DNA of 64,000 bases, from the NCBI RefSeq assembly GCF_000403845.2, contig NZ_KE159567.1, forward strand, positions 1,186,911 to 1,250,910, read 5' to 3'. A model generated the notes under the pieces. The model did no database searches. It saw nothing but the letters and a program-made list of their open reading frames with translations, and had not been told where the DNA came from. The DNA is from Eubacterium sp. 14-2 (GTDB lineage Bacteria; Bacillota; Clostridia; Lachnospirales; Lachnospiraceae). Below, one piece after another: positions 34,037 through 42,737 of this stretch (positions within the stretch are counted from its first letter, which is position 1; each line of letters starts with the position of its first letter). The translations under genes and the position numbers were made by a program.

Positions 34037-34864
34037 ATGGAAAGAAACAGAAATCTGGACAGAATACACATCAGGAACCTGGAAGTGTTTGGAAAACACG
34101 GAGTGCTGCCGGAGGAAAACAGGCTGGGGCAGAAGTTCCGGATTAATGCGGTTCTCTATACCCATACCAGGAAAGCGGGATTAAAGGATGATTTAACAAA
34201 AACCATCCACTATGGAGAAGTTTCACGTTTTATGACGTCTTTTATGGTGGAACATACCTTTCAGCTTATAGAGACCGCGGCGGAGCAGATGGCACGGGCC
34301 CTGCTGCTTACTTTTCCCGCCATGGAAAAAATCAGGCTGGAAATCGAAAAACCCTGGGCGCCCATCGGCCTTCCCCTGGAAGCCGTGTCTGTGGAAATCC
34401 AGCGGGGCTGGCATCATGTGTTTGTGGCTCTGGGCTCCAATCTGGGGAACAGGGAAGAATATCTGGAACAGGGAATCGAGAGCCTGAGGAATCTGGAGGA
34501 CTGTGTGGTGGAGCAGGTATCAGAAATTCTGGCCACCAGGCCTTATGGAATGACAGAGCAGCCGGATTTTCTGAATGGAATGGTAAAACTGCGGACGCTG
34601 CTGACTCCCTGGGAACTGTTAGAACAGCTTCACAGAATTGAACAGGCGGCGGGCCGGGAACGGCTGGTGCACTGGGGCCCCAGAACACTGGATCTGGATA
34701 TTATTTTTTATGACGACTGTGTCATTGACACGCCGGAGCTGACCATCCCCCATCCGGATATGCAGAACCGGGAGTTTGTACTGAAGCCGCTGACAGAGCT
34801 GGCGCCCTGGATTCGGCATCCTCTTCTGGGAAAGACAGCGGCCCGGCTTCTGGAGGAACTGTAA
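34037..34864 (+). CDS. folBK: bifunctional dihydroneopterin aldolase / HPPK
   Basis: 275 residues from ATG 34037 (AAGGGACAG upstream); starts at GTG 33986 or ATG 33968 are possible and would add 17-23 residues. The N-terminal half is FolB (RIHIRNLEVFGKHGVLPEEN...GQKF, then HYGEV, EKPWAPI) and the second is FolK (VFVALGSNLGNREEYL, RTLDLDIIFYD, IPHPDMQNREFVLKPL). The fusion catalyses two consecutive steps before folP. Last gene of the folate operon; folA is not here. Confidence 0.93.
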   Translation: MERNRNLDRIHIRNLEVFGKHGVLPEENRLGQKFRINAVLYTHTRKAGLKDDLTKTIHYGEVSRFMTSFMVEHTFQLIETAAEQMARALLLTFPAMEKIRLEIEKPWAPIGLPLEAVSVEIQRGWHHVFVALGSNLGNREEYLEQGIESLRNLEDCVVEQVSEILATRPYGMTEQPDFLNGMVKLRTLLTPWELLEQLHRIEQAAGRERLVHWGPRTLDLDIIFYDDCVIDTPELTIPHPDMQNREFVLKPLTELAPWIRHPLLGKTAARLLEEL

Positions 34865-34939
34865 GCCTTACAGATGGCCATTGCCGCAGGAAAAAGCGGA
34901 ATTCTTATGGTAACGATCATATAACAGGAAGAAACGGGC

Positions 34940-34968
34940 TTTACACACCAGGGCTCATTTGCTATAAT
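34940..34968 (+). promoter_or_regulatory. sigma-A promoter of the ABC-F gene leader
   Basis: TTTACA (34940-34945), exactly 17 bases, TATAAT (34963-34968). The next substantial gene starts 445 bases later, so this promoter makes a long untranslated leader. Confidence 0.85.
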
Positions 34969-35412
34969 AGGAGCGGAAACGTCATCCTGTGGGGCCGGAT
35001 GCTGATTTTACAGGGCCTGCCAGAATGAAAGAATAAATTAAGAAAAGCGAGGAATAACATGTTCAGATAATCCATTTTGTATCAACAGAAAATGTATGGA
35101 AAGATTTGCCTGAAGAAAATATGCTGCCAGGCGGCGTATTTGCTGCACAGAATTCTGCAGGGGAAATTCTTTTTCTGATTGTTTGCTGAAATGGATTTTG
35201 TACATGATATTCCGGATTTTGTCTGCACAGACGGATTACTGTCTGTCTGCAGAGCAATATGGAAAATTTATGATGTGATACCGGAATCATGTCCGGGAGA
35301 AATCTGCTTTCGGCGGCAATCTTTGCCTTCAGGTGAAAGCAGATTTTGACGTATTTCAGAACATGGGAATTCCCTGAATTCCGTCTCTGAAAGCAGTACA
35401 GGAGGAGGTATC
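34969..35412 (+). promoter_or_regulatory. attenuator-like leader of the ABC-F gene
   Basis: The 440-base leader contains a three-codon frame (ATG TTC AGA TAA, 35059-35070) with GCGAGG 6 bases upstream, several hairpins (CCGGA / TCCGG at 35281-35296), and a terminator-like stem at 35300-35311 / 35335-35346 (AAATCTGCTTTC / GAAAGCAGATTT) with an inner GGCAA / TTGCC hairpin and four T. A short upstream peptide plus terminator before an ABC-F gene is the layout of antibiotic-inducible ribosome-mediated attenuation. The RBS GGAGGAGGT sits at 35401-35409. Confidence 0.6.
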
Positions 35413-36975
35413 ATGATGTTACAGCTGAAAAATATAACTATTACCCACAGAAAAGATTTACGGGAAATCGTAAAGGATTTTTCCTTTGTATTGCATCCGG
35501 GCGACAAGGCAGTAATGATTGGAGAAGAAGGAAACGGAAAATCCACATTGCTGAAGCTGATTTATCAGGAAGTGCTGGTGGAACCTTATGTGGAGTACAC
35601 CGGAGAAATTATCCGCAATAACCATCGCCTGGGCTATCTGGCTCAGGAATTGTCTCCGGAGCAGAAGCGGGGAAGGGTGGATGAGTATTTCTATCATATT
35701 CCTGAATTTTTTGAAAAAACCCCCAGGGAACTGGGAACTCTGGCCAGGGAACTGGGACTTTCCAAAAGTTTCTTTTTTGAAGACCAGGAAATCGCCACAT
35801 TGTCCGGCGGGGAAAAGGTAAAAATGCAGATGGCGGGAATTCTGCTGAGTCAGCCGGATATCCTGCTGTTGGATGAGCCCTCTAACGACCTGGATCTGGA
35901 CACGCTGGAATGGCTGGAACAGTTTATCAGCCAGAGTGACCTGCCGGTGCTCTATGTGTCCCATGATGAGACTTTTATCCGGCGGACAGCCAATGTAATT
36001 ATTCATATGGAGCAGGTGAAACGAAAAACCCAGGCCAGACATACCATAGTGAAAATGGGGTATGAGCAGTATGTAAGGGAGAGGCTGAATGGTCTGCAGC
36101 GGCAGGAACAGCTTGCCCGCAAGGAGCGCAGCGAGCATGAAAAGCAGATGGAAAAATATCGGAAAATCCAGCAGAAGGTAGAATATCAGCAGAACATGAT
36201 AACCAGACAGAATCCCCACGGGGGCCAGCTGCTGAAAAAGAAAATGCACAGCGTAAAAGCCATGGGCCGGAGACTGGAAAAGCAGCAGGAAAACCGGACG
36301 GAGATACCGGACACAGAAGATTCCATCTTTGCCAGATTTTCCGAGGATATCCGGATGCCAAATGGAAAAATAATTCTTGATTTAACCATTGATGCGTTAT
36401 ATGCGGGAGAAACCGGGACGCCGGGGCAGCCTGAAATGGGAAAGAAACTGGCGCAGAACATTCATCTCAGGGTACAGGGTCCGGAAAAAATCTGCATTGT
36501 GGGCAAAAACGGAACGGGAAAGACCACATTGCTTTCCCGGATTGCAGAGGAGCTGCTGGCCAGAACAGATATTCATGCGGCATATATGCCCCAGAATTAT
36601 GAAGAACTGCTGGAACTGGAAAAAACCCCGGTGGAATTTCTGCAGAAATCTTATGATAAGGAAGAATACAGCAGAATCTGCACATATCTGGGCAGCATGA
36701 AGTATACAGCCGACGAAATGGAACACAGTATTTCGGAGTTGTCCGGGGGACAGAAAGCAAAGCTGCTGTTTCTGAAAATGAGCATGGAGGGAAATGACGT
36801 GCTGATTCTGGATGAACCCACCCGGAATTTCTCGCCTCTTTCAGGCCCGGTGATCCGGGAACTTCTTAAAAATTTTGGAGGCGCCATTATCAGCGTGTCC
36901 CATGACAGGAATTATATGGCCCAGGTCTGCAGCAGGATTTGCCGGCTGACAGAGCAGGGATTAGAGCCTGCCTGA
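35413..36975 (+). CDS. ABC-F family ATPase (ribosome protection type)
   Basis: 520 residues with two ATPase domains and no membrane segments. Domain 1: Walker A GEEGNGKST (about 38-46), signature LSGGEKVKMQMA, Walker B LLLDEPSNDLD. Linker about residues 205-300, basic and helical, long enough to reach the peptidyl transferase centre. Domain 2: Walker A GKNGTGKTT, signature LSGGQKAKLLFLK, Walker B LILDEPTRNFSPLS. Resistance-type ABC-F proteins displace antibiotics from the ribosome; whether this one does, or is a translation factor, is open. The attenuator-like leader favours an inducible resistance role. Confidence 0.85.
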   Translation: MMLQLKNITITHRKDLREIVKDFSFVLHPGDKAVMIGEEGNGKSTLLKLIYQEVLVEPYVEYTGEIIRNNHRLGYLAQELSPEQKRGRVDEYFYHIPEFFEKTPRELGTLARELGLSKSFFFEDQEIATLSGGEKVKMQMAGILLSQPDILLLDEPSNDLDLDTLEWLEQFISQSDLPVLYVSHDETFIRRTANVIIHMEQVKRKTQARHTIVKMGYEQYVRERLNGLQRQEQLARKERSEHEKQMEKYRKIQQKVEYQQNMITRQNPHGGQLLKKKMHSVKAMGRRLEKQQENRTEIPDTEDSIFARFSEDIRMPNGKIILDLTIDALYAGETGTPGQPEMGKKLAQNIHLRVQGPEKICIVGKNGTGKTTLLSRIAEELLARTDIHAAYMPQNYEELLELEKTPVEFLQKSYDKEEYSRICTYLGSMKYTADEMEHSISELSGGQKAKLLFLKMSMEGNDVLILDEPTRNFSPLSGPVIRELLKNFGGAIISVSHDRNYMAQVCSRICRLTEQGLEPA

Positions 36976-37009
36976 AAACACTCCGGCAAAGAAGAAAGAG
37001 AGGAAGCGG

Positions 37010-38032
37010 ATGGAAGAACAGAGCTTTGCCTTTGAAAAAGTTGATAAGGGAATCCGTATTCTGAGATGTTACGGCGCCAGCGGCAGGGTGGTAATACCAG
37101 AGGAGCTGGAGGGCCTTGCAGTGACGGAACTGGCGGATTATGCCTTTGCAGAAGAGATGGACGGGGAACCGGAACATTCCGGCGGCCTGCCCTGTATCTG
37201 CGGAGAGGCGCTGGAAGAACTGTATCTGCCCAGGACCATCCGACGGCTGGGCAGATATGTGTTTTATAACTGTATCGGGTTTCGGAAGCTGTCTTTTTAC
37301 AGCAATATCAGTTATATGGGAGCCGGCGGGTTCACCGGATGCGGAAAGCTGGCCCATCTTGTGTGCCGGCAGCAAACGGGGCCTTCCTGTCTCCGGGAAA
37401 TCCTGCAGGATCTGAAACAGTCTGTGGTGGTGGAATGTTACTGGGACGGGCCTCTGGCAGAGGGACTTTCTTCCGGCAGCAGGAACCGGCAGGATGAGCC
37501 GGAAAGAAGCTCTGAACGGGAAAAAGCAGGATGTTGTCTGGTTTATCCGGAATTTTTTGAAGAAGCCGTGGAAAATACGCCGGCCAGAATTATTTCCACC
37601 CAGACCCACGGCATGGGCATCCAGTACCGGAATACCTTTCAGAACACCAGAATTATTTTTTCAGAGTATGATAAACTGTTTGAAACCGGGAAATATAATA
37701 TGGATTTAACAGATAATATAAAAATGTCTGCGGCAAGGCTGTCCTGCCCCTGGGAATTATCGGAAACTGCCGAAAAAGAGTACAGCTTCTGGCTGAGACA
37801 GCACATCCGGGAAGGTGCGGCGTATTTTCTGGAACAGGAGCAGCGGGAAGCATTGAAATGGATGGCAGAATCGTTTGCAGAGACCAGGGAAGAACTGGAA
37901 CAGATGATACAGGCGGCCGGAGACCGGAAAAACACCGAACTCTTAAGTGTCCTGATGGATATCTGCCACCGGCGGTTTCCGGGGAAGCGGAAGCGGTTCG
38001 ACTTGTTCGGGAAAGGTTGTCATGATGTTTGA
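37010..38032 (+). CDS. leucine-rich-repeat-like protein of a MoxR/VWA cluster
   Basis: 340 residues. Residues about 10-120 follow the BspA-type LRR pattern (GRVVIPEELEGLAVTELADYAFAE, LEELYLPRTIRRLGRYVFYNC, LRKLSFYSNISYMGAGGFTGC). The rest is helical and not assigned. No signal peptide, so it is cytoplasmic. It overlaps the VWA gene by 11 bp, so the LRR part may be the substrate-recognition subunit of the VWA/MoxR machine. AGAGGAAGCGG precedes the ATG. Function unknown. Confidence 0.75.
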   Translation: MEEQSFAFEKVDKGIRILRCYGASGRVVIPEELEGLAVTELADYAFAEEMDGEPEHSGGLPCICGEALEELYLPRTIRRLGRYVFYNCIGFRKLSFYSNISYMGAGGFTGCGKLAHLVCRQQTGPSCLREILQDLKQSVVVECYWDGPLAEGLSSGSRNRQDEPERSSEREKAGCCLVYPEFFEEAVENTPARIISTQTHGMGIQYRNTFQNTRIIFSEYDKLFETGKYNMDLTDNIKMSAARLSCPWELSETAEKEYSFWLRQHIREGAAYFLEQEQREALKWMAESFAETREELEQMIQAAGDRKNTELLSVLMDICHRRFPGKRKRFDLFGKGCHDV

Positions 38033-39332
38033 GGAAGCGTTACTGGAAAAAGTGGATATCTGCAATGAAATTCTCCGGGACTGCAGAAGTGAGCTGTACC
38101 TGAACCTGCGTTTTCTGGATGTGGCCCTTCACAGCCTGAGTCCGGAACCGTCCATGTCCCTGACCACTGCGGCCACCGATGGTCTGGTCTACCGTTACAA
38201 CCCGAAGTTTCTCACAGAACAGTATAAAATCGGGAACGTTTTAGTCAACCGCTGTTATCTGCACAGCATTCTTCACTGTCTGTTGGGCCATGTCTGGAAA
38301 CAGAGACAGGAGGAAGAACTGATGTACTGGAATCTGGCCTGTGACATTGCGGCAGAATATGTTCTGGACAGTCTGCCTCTGCGCTGTCTGCGCAATCCCC
38401 CCAGACCTTACCGCCGGGCGGTGTATGACGGGCTTCTGAAAAAAATACCTGTTATTCACGGAGAGGGTGTGTTTCACCTGCTGCAGAAAGCAGAGCCTGA
38501 CATCCGGGTGACAGCCAGACTGATACAGGAATTTGCAGTGGACGACCATATGCTCTGGCAGCGGGACAGTTCCGGGGCCAAATCTCCCATGGAGCAGCAG
38601 AACCGGTGGCAGGATATCCGGGATAAAATGGAGACGGAACTGGAAACCTTCTCCAAAGAAGCGGCAGAGGATTCCAGGGGACTGCAGGAACAGCTTCGGG
38701 TGGAGAACCGGGAACGGTATGATTACCGGGATTTTCTGAAAAAGTTCTGCGTTCTGAAAGAAGAAATGCAGGTGGATCTGGACAGTTTTGATTATATCTT
38801 TTACAATTATGGCATGGAATTATATGGAAACATGCCATTAATAGAGCCTCAGGAAACTCGTGAAGTACAGAAAATCGAAGATTTTGTAATTGTCATTGAC
38901 ACCTCCATGTCCTGCAAAGCAGTGCTGGTGCGGAAATTTCTGGAGGAAACCTTCAGTATTTTAAGTCAGTCAGAATCTTTTTACCGCAGATTTTGCATTC
39001 ACATTATCCAGTGTGATGAGCGGGTGCAGTCAGATGTGGTGATCGAAAATCAGAAACAGCTTGGAGAATATATGGAACAGTTTCAGGTGAAAGGCATGGG
39101 CGGCACCGATTTTCGTCCGGCTTTTTCCTATGTGAACACTCTTCTGGAGAAAAAAACCTTTCGAAAGCTCCGGGGGCTGATTTATTTTACGGACGGATTC
39201 GGAATTTATCCCCTGAAAAAACCCGTGTATGATACGGCTTTTGTATTTTTCCGGGAAGATTACCAGGACGTGGATGTACCGCCCTGGGCCATTAAGCTGA
39301 TTCTGGGGGAAGAGGAACTGCAGACATTATGA
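38022..39332 (+). CDS. VWA-like protein with DUF2201-type metallopeptidase-like domain
   Basis: 436 residues. The N-terminal half matches putative metallopeptidase-like DUF2201 proteins, with H81-SIL-H85...H90 where relatives usually have HExxH; the Glu is replaced by Ser, so proteolysis is doubtful. The C-terminal half is a VWA fold with a complete MIDAS: D293-TSMS, GGTDFRP, and YFTDGFG. Such proteins act with MoxR ATPases. It sits between the LRR gene (11-bp overlap) and the AAA ATPase gene (21 bp). Confidence 0.8.
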   Translation: MMFEEALLEKVDICNEILRDCRSELYLNLRFLDVALHSLSPEPSMSLTTAATDGLVYRYNPKFLTEQYKIGNVLVNRCYLHSILHCLLGHVWKQRQEEELMYWNLACDIAAEYVLDSLPLRCLRNPPRPYRRAVYDGLLKKIPVIHGEGVFHLLQKAEPDIRVTARLIQEFAVDDHMLWQRDSSGAKSPMEQQNRWQDIRDKMETELETFSKEAAEDSRGLQEQLRVENRERYDYRDFLKKFCVLKEEMQVDLDSFDYIFYNYGMELYGNMPLIEPQETREVQKIEDFVIVIDTSMSCKAVLVRKFLEETFSILSQSESFYRRFCIHIIQCDERVQSDVVIENQKQLGEYMEQFQVKGMGGTDFRPAFSYVNTLLEKKTFRKLRGLIYFTDGFGIYPLKKPVYDTAFVFFREDYQDVDVPPWAIKLILGEEELQTL

Positions 39333-39353
39333 GAAAGAGAGACGGATCAGATT

Positions 39354-40859
39354 ATGAATATCAGACGAGTGAAGGAAGAAATCAGAAATACCATAGAGTC
39401 TTATCTGAAAAAGGATGAATTCGGGGCTTACGAAATCCCTTCCATCCGCCAGCGTCCGGTGCTTCTTTTAGGGCCTCCCGGAGTTGGAAAAACCCAGATT
39501 ATGGAACAGATTTCAAAAGAGTGCGGAATCGGACTGGTATCCTATACCATTACCCATCACACCAGACAGAGCGCCATCGGCCTGCCTTTTATTTCCAGAA
39601 AACAGTACGGTGGGCGGGAATATGCCGTGACGGAATACACCATGAGCGAAATTGTGGCGTCTGTTTATGAAAAAATGGAGCAGACGGGACTGAAAGAAGG
39701 AATTCTTTTTATTGATGAGATTAACTGCGTGTCGGAAACGCTGGCGCCGGCCATGCTGCAGTTTCTGCAGTGCAAATCCTTCGGCACCCATAAGATTCCC
39801 GAAGGATGGATGATTGTGGCGGCAGGAAATCCTCCGGAATACAACAAATCTGTCCGGGAATTTGACGTGGTGACCATGGACCGGGTGAAAAAGACTGAGG
39901 TGGAAGCAGATTTCGAGGTGTGGAAGGAATATGCATATCATCAGGGAATTCACGGAGCAGTGATTTCCTATCTGAATACCAGGAAACAGAATTTTTATCG
40001 GATGGAGACCGCCGTGGACGGGAAAAATTTTGCCACCCCCAGAGGATGGGAAGATCTGTCAGATTTTATAAAGGTATACGAACAGCTGGGAAAAACGGTG
40101 GATTGGGAAGTGGCGGGCCAGTACATCCAGTTTCCGAAAATAGCGAAAGATTTTGCAAATTATCTGGAATTATATTATAAATATCAGACGGATTATCAGC
40201 TGGATGAGATTTTTCAGGGACATCTGGATGAAATCCTTCTGAAAAAAATTGCCCATGCTTCCTTTGATGAACGTCTCAGTGTTCTGGGGCTGATTCTTTC
40301 CAGGGTCAGTGAGGAACTGAAAAAGGCGGTGCAGTGGGAAGATTATATGGAAATGCTTCAGTCCTGTCTGCTGGAATTTCGGGAGCTGACGGAAACAGAT
40401 GCTGATTCAGCGGATGGACGCCTGATGTTTTCCAGTGTGTGCCAGAAGTTAAATAAAGATTATACAAATAAGAAAAAGGCGGAACTTCTCACCCGTGAGG
40501 AGGAGAAGCAGTACCGCAGACTGATGCAGACCATGGAAAAATTCCAGCAGACCCTGAAACTGGAAGGGGCCGGGGAACCCCGGAAAGCATTTCAGCGTGT
40601 GGGAGAACTGTTTGAAGAGGAAAATCAGGGGTATGAACGACAGCAGGCGCTGGCATTGAGTACGTTGGAATATGCCTTTGATTTTCTGGAAGGAGCCTTT
40701 GGCACCGGACAGGAACTGGTGATGTTTATTACAGAGCTGAATTCGGGATTTTACAGTGTCAGATTTTTGCAGGACTGCAATTGTGAACGGTATTATCAGT
40801 ATAACCGGGAACTGCTTTTTGACGAAAAGCGCAGAAAACTGCTGGAACGCCTGGAATAG
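39354..40859 (+). CDS. MoxR-type AAA ATPase
   Basis: 501 residues. Walker A GPPGVGKTQ at about 40-48, Walker B GILFIDEINCV at about 117-127, sensor-1 region IVAAGNPPEYNKSVREFDVVTMDRVKK. These features place it in the MoxR branch of AAA+ ATPases, which remodel partner proteins with VWA subunits. The C-terminal 180 residues are helical and specific. It is the third gene of the LRR-VWA-MoxR trio; the trio is followed 41 bp later by a HAD phosphatase gene. Confidence 0.85.
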   Translation: MNIRRVKEEIRNTIESYLKKDEFGAYEIPSIRQRPVLLLGPPGVGKTQIMEQISKECGIGLVSYTITHHTRQSAIGLPFISRKQYGGREYAVTEYTMSEIVASVYEKMEQTGLKEGILFIDEINCVSETLAPAMLQFLQCKSFGTHKIPEGWMIVAAGNPPEYNKSVREFDVVTMDRVKKTEVEADFEVWKEYAYHQGIHGAVISYLNTRKQNFYRMETAVDGKNFATPRGWEDLSDFIKVYEQLGKTVDWEVAGQYIQFPKIAKDFANYLELYYKYQTDYQLDEIFQGHLDEILLKKIAHASFDERLSVLGLILSRVSEELKKAVQWEDYMEMLQSCLLEFRELTETDADSADGRLMFSSVCQKLNKDYTNKKKAELLTREEEKQYRRLMQTMEKFQQTLKLEGAGEPRKAFQRVGELFEEENQGYERQQALALSTLEYAFDFLEGAFGTGQELVMFITELNSGFYSVRFLQDCNCERYYQYNRELLFDEKRRKLLERLE

Positions 40860-40900
40860 AGAAACCATACAGGAAATGGCACAGGAAGAAAGGAGACATT

Positions 40901-41572
40901 ATGAAAAAGACAACGATTCTGTTTGACCTGGACGGAACTCTGGTCAATACGGAAGAAGGTGTTTCAAAAAGCGTGCGGTACGCACTGGAAAGATATGGGC
41001 TGGAAGAACCGGACAGAGCCACAGTCCGGCGTTTTATCGGGCCCCTGCTGGCGGACTCTTTTCAGAGAGAATATGATTTTTCCGAAGAAAAGGCCAGAGA
41101 GGCAGATCTGGTTTTCCGGGAACGTTATGAAACCATCGGCCTGTTTGAATGTGAACTGTTTCCCGGTGTGGAGGAAGCATTAAAGACATTAAAGGAAAAA
41201 GGCTATAAAATCAGCGTGGCTTCTTCCAAAGAGGAAGTGCCCTGCCGACGGATTCTGGAACGTCTCGGCGTGGCTCAGTATTTTGACCTGATAGGGGGAG
41301 CCAGACTGAAAGAAAATATCGGTACGAAGATAGAAGTGCTCAATGATGTGATGAAACGTCTTGACATCAGAGATAAAGAAGAAGTGGTGCTGATTGGAGA
41401 CAGCCGGTATGACGCCAGGGGAGCCAGAGAAGCAGGCATTGACTGCATCGGGGTTTCCTATGGATTTGAAGAAGATTTTGAGGAAATGAGAAAGGCCGGG
41501 GTAAAGGAAATTTTTGATACGCTGGCGGAAGTCATTGAATATCTGGAAAGGAGTACGGAAGATGAGCATTAA
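40901..41572 (+). CDS. HAD-family hydrolase (phosphoglycolate phosphatase-like)
   Basis: 223 residues. Motif I FDLDGTLVNTEEG (nucleophile Asp10, then Asp12), motif II SVASSKEE, motif III GTK, and motif IV IGDSRYDARGARE are all present. The cap domain is the small helical type of Gph-like enzymes. The natural substrate is unknown. AGAAAGGAGAC lies upstream. It overlaps the ddh start by 11 bp, so the two are coupled, but no metabolic link is obvious. Confidence 0.85.
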   Translation: MKKTTILFDLDGTLVNTEEGVSKSVRYALERYGLEEPDRATVRRFIGPLLADSFQREYDFSEEKAREADLVFRERYETIGLFECELFPGVEEALKTLKEKGYKISVASSKEEVPCRRILERLGVAQYFDLIGGARLKENIGTKIEVLNDVMKRLDIRDKEEVVLIGDSRYDARGAREAGIDCIGVSYGFEEDFEEMRKAGVKEIFDTLAEVIEYLERSTEDEH

Positions 41573-42548
41573 AATTGGTATTTTAGGTTATGGAAATCTT
41601 GGAAGAGGTGTGGAATGTGCGGTGAAACAGAATCCGGACATGGAACTTGCGGCTGTATTTACCAGAAGAGAACCGGAATCCCTTACCATTCTCACCGAAG
41701 AAGCGGCTGTGTGCCATATTTCTCAGGCAGAGGAATGGAAAGACAGGATTGACGTGATGATTCTCTGCGGAGGAAGCGCCACTGACCTGCCGGAGCAGAC
41801 GCCGGAATATGTAAGGCATTTCAATGTGGTGGACAGTTTTGATACCCATGCGAAAATTCCGGAGCATTTTGCAAATGTGGATGCAGCGGCAAAGGAAAAC
41901 AGCCATGTGGGAATTATTTCCGTGGGCTGGGATCCAGGAATGTTTTCTTTAAACCGGATGTATGCCAACGCAATTCTGCCGGAAGGAAAAGACTATACCT
42001 TCTGGGGAAAAGGCGTCAGCCAGGGGCATTCCGATGCCATCCGCCGGATTCCGGGTGTGAAAAATGCGAAACAGTACACCATTCCGGTGGACAGTGCTCT
42101 GGAATCTGTACGGGCAGGGGACAATCCGGAACTTACCACTCGGCAGAAACACACCAGGGAGTGTTTCGTGGTACTGGAAGAGGGAGCAGACGGGGCAAAG
42201 GTGGAAGAAACCATTAAGACCATGCCCAATTATTTTGCAGATTACGATACAACAGTGCATTTTATCAGTGAGGAAGAACTGCTGAAAAATCACAGCGGAA
42301 TTCCCCATGGAGGTTTTGTAATCCGTTCCGGTAAAACCGGATGGGAACAGGAACACAGCCATGTGATTGAGTACAGCCTGAAACTGGATTCCAATCCGGA
42401 ATTTACCGCCAGTGTGATTGTGGCTTATGCCAGAGCTGCTTATCGCCTGGCCCAGGAAGGCCAGACAGGATGCAAAACAGTATTTGATATTGCTCCGGCT
42501 TATCTGAGCCCACAGAGCGGGGAGGAACTGCGCAGACATCTGCTGTAA
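41562..42548 (+). CDS. ddh: meso-diaminopimelate dehydrogenase
   Basis: 328 residues from ATG 41562 (GGAAAGGAG upstream). It makes meso-diaminopimelate from tetrahydrodipicolinate in one NADPH-dependent step, for peptidoglycan and lysine. The N-terminal Rossmann motif GILGYGNLGRGVE, the VDSFDTHAKIPEHF block, GWDPGMFSLNRMY and the WGKGVSQGHSDAIRRI segment are characteristic. Its start overlaps the HAD gene. A hairpin terminator follows about 65 bp later. Confidence 0.93.
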   Translation: MSIKIGILGYGNLGRGVECAVKQNPDMELAAVFTRREPESLTILTEEAAVCHISQAEEWKDRIDVMILCGGSATDLPEQTPEYVRHFNVVDSFDTHAKIPEHFANVDAAAKENSHVGIISVGWDPGMFSLNRMYANAILPEGKDYTFWGKGVSQGHSDAIRRIPGVKNAKQYTIPVDSALESVRAGDNPELTTRQKHTRECFVVLEEGADGAKVEETIKTMPNYFADYDTTVHFISEEELLKNHSGIPHGGFVIRSGKTGWEQEHSHVIEYSLKLDSNPEFTASVIVAYARAAYRLAQEGQTGCKTVFDIAPAYLSPQSGEELRRHLL

Positions 42549-42612
42549 AAAGATGGCAGACAAATGACTGTTAATTTTTTCCGGAAATTGCCGATATGTA
42601 TCATAGCTACGG

Positions 42613-42655
42613 ATGGCATTTATTTCCAGGGAGATGGAAGTAAGTGCCATTTTTT
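42613..42655 (+). terminator. terminator after ddh
   Basis: Outer stem ATGGCA / TGCCAT, inner TTCC / GGAA, then T6. No riboswitch consensus was recognised in the rest of the 42549-42737 gap. Confidence 0.7.
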
Positions 42656-42737
42656 ATTCTACAGGAAATTCCTCCGGATTTCCTGTAAAATAAAAAACAA
42701 TTACCGCACTTTTAATATCTGGTAAGGAGGAAAAATT

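Noticed and set aside
42549-42737. cyclic-di-nucleotide riboswitch before the orphan gene
   Set aside because: A structured stretch is present, but it is explained by the ddh terminator; no riboswitch consensus can be matched.
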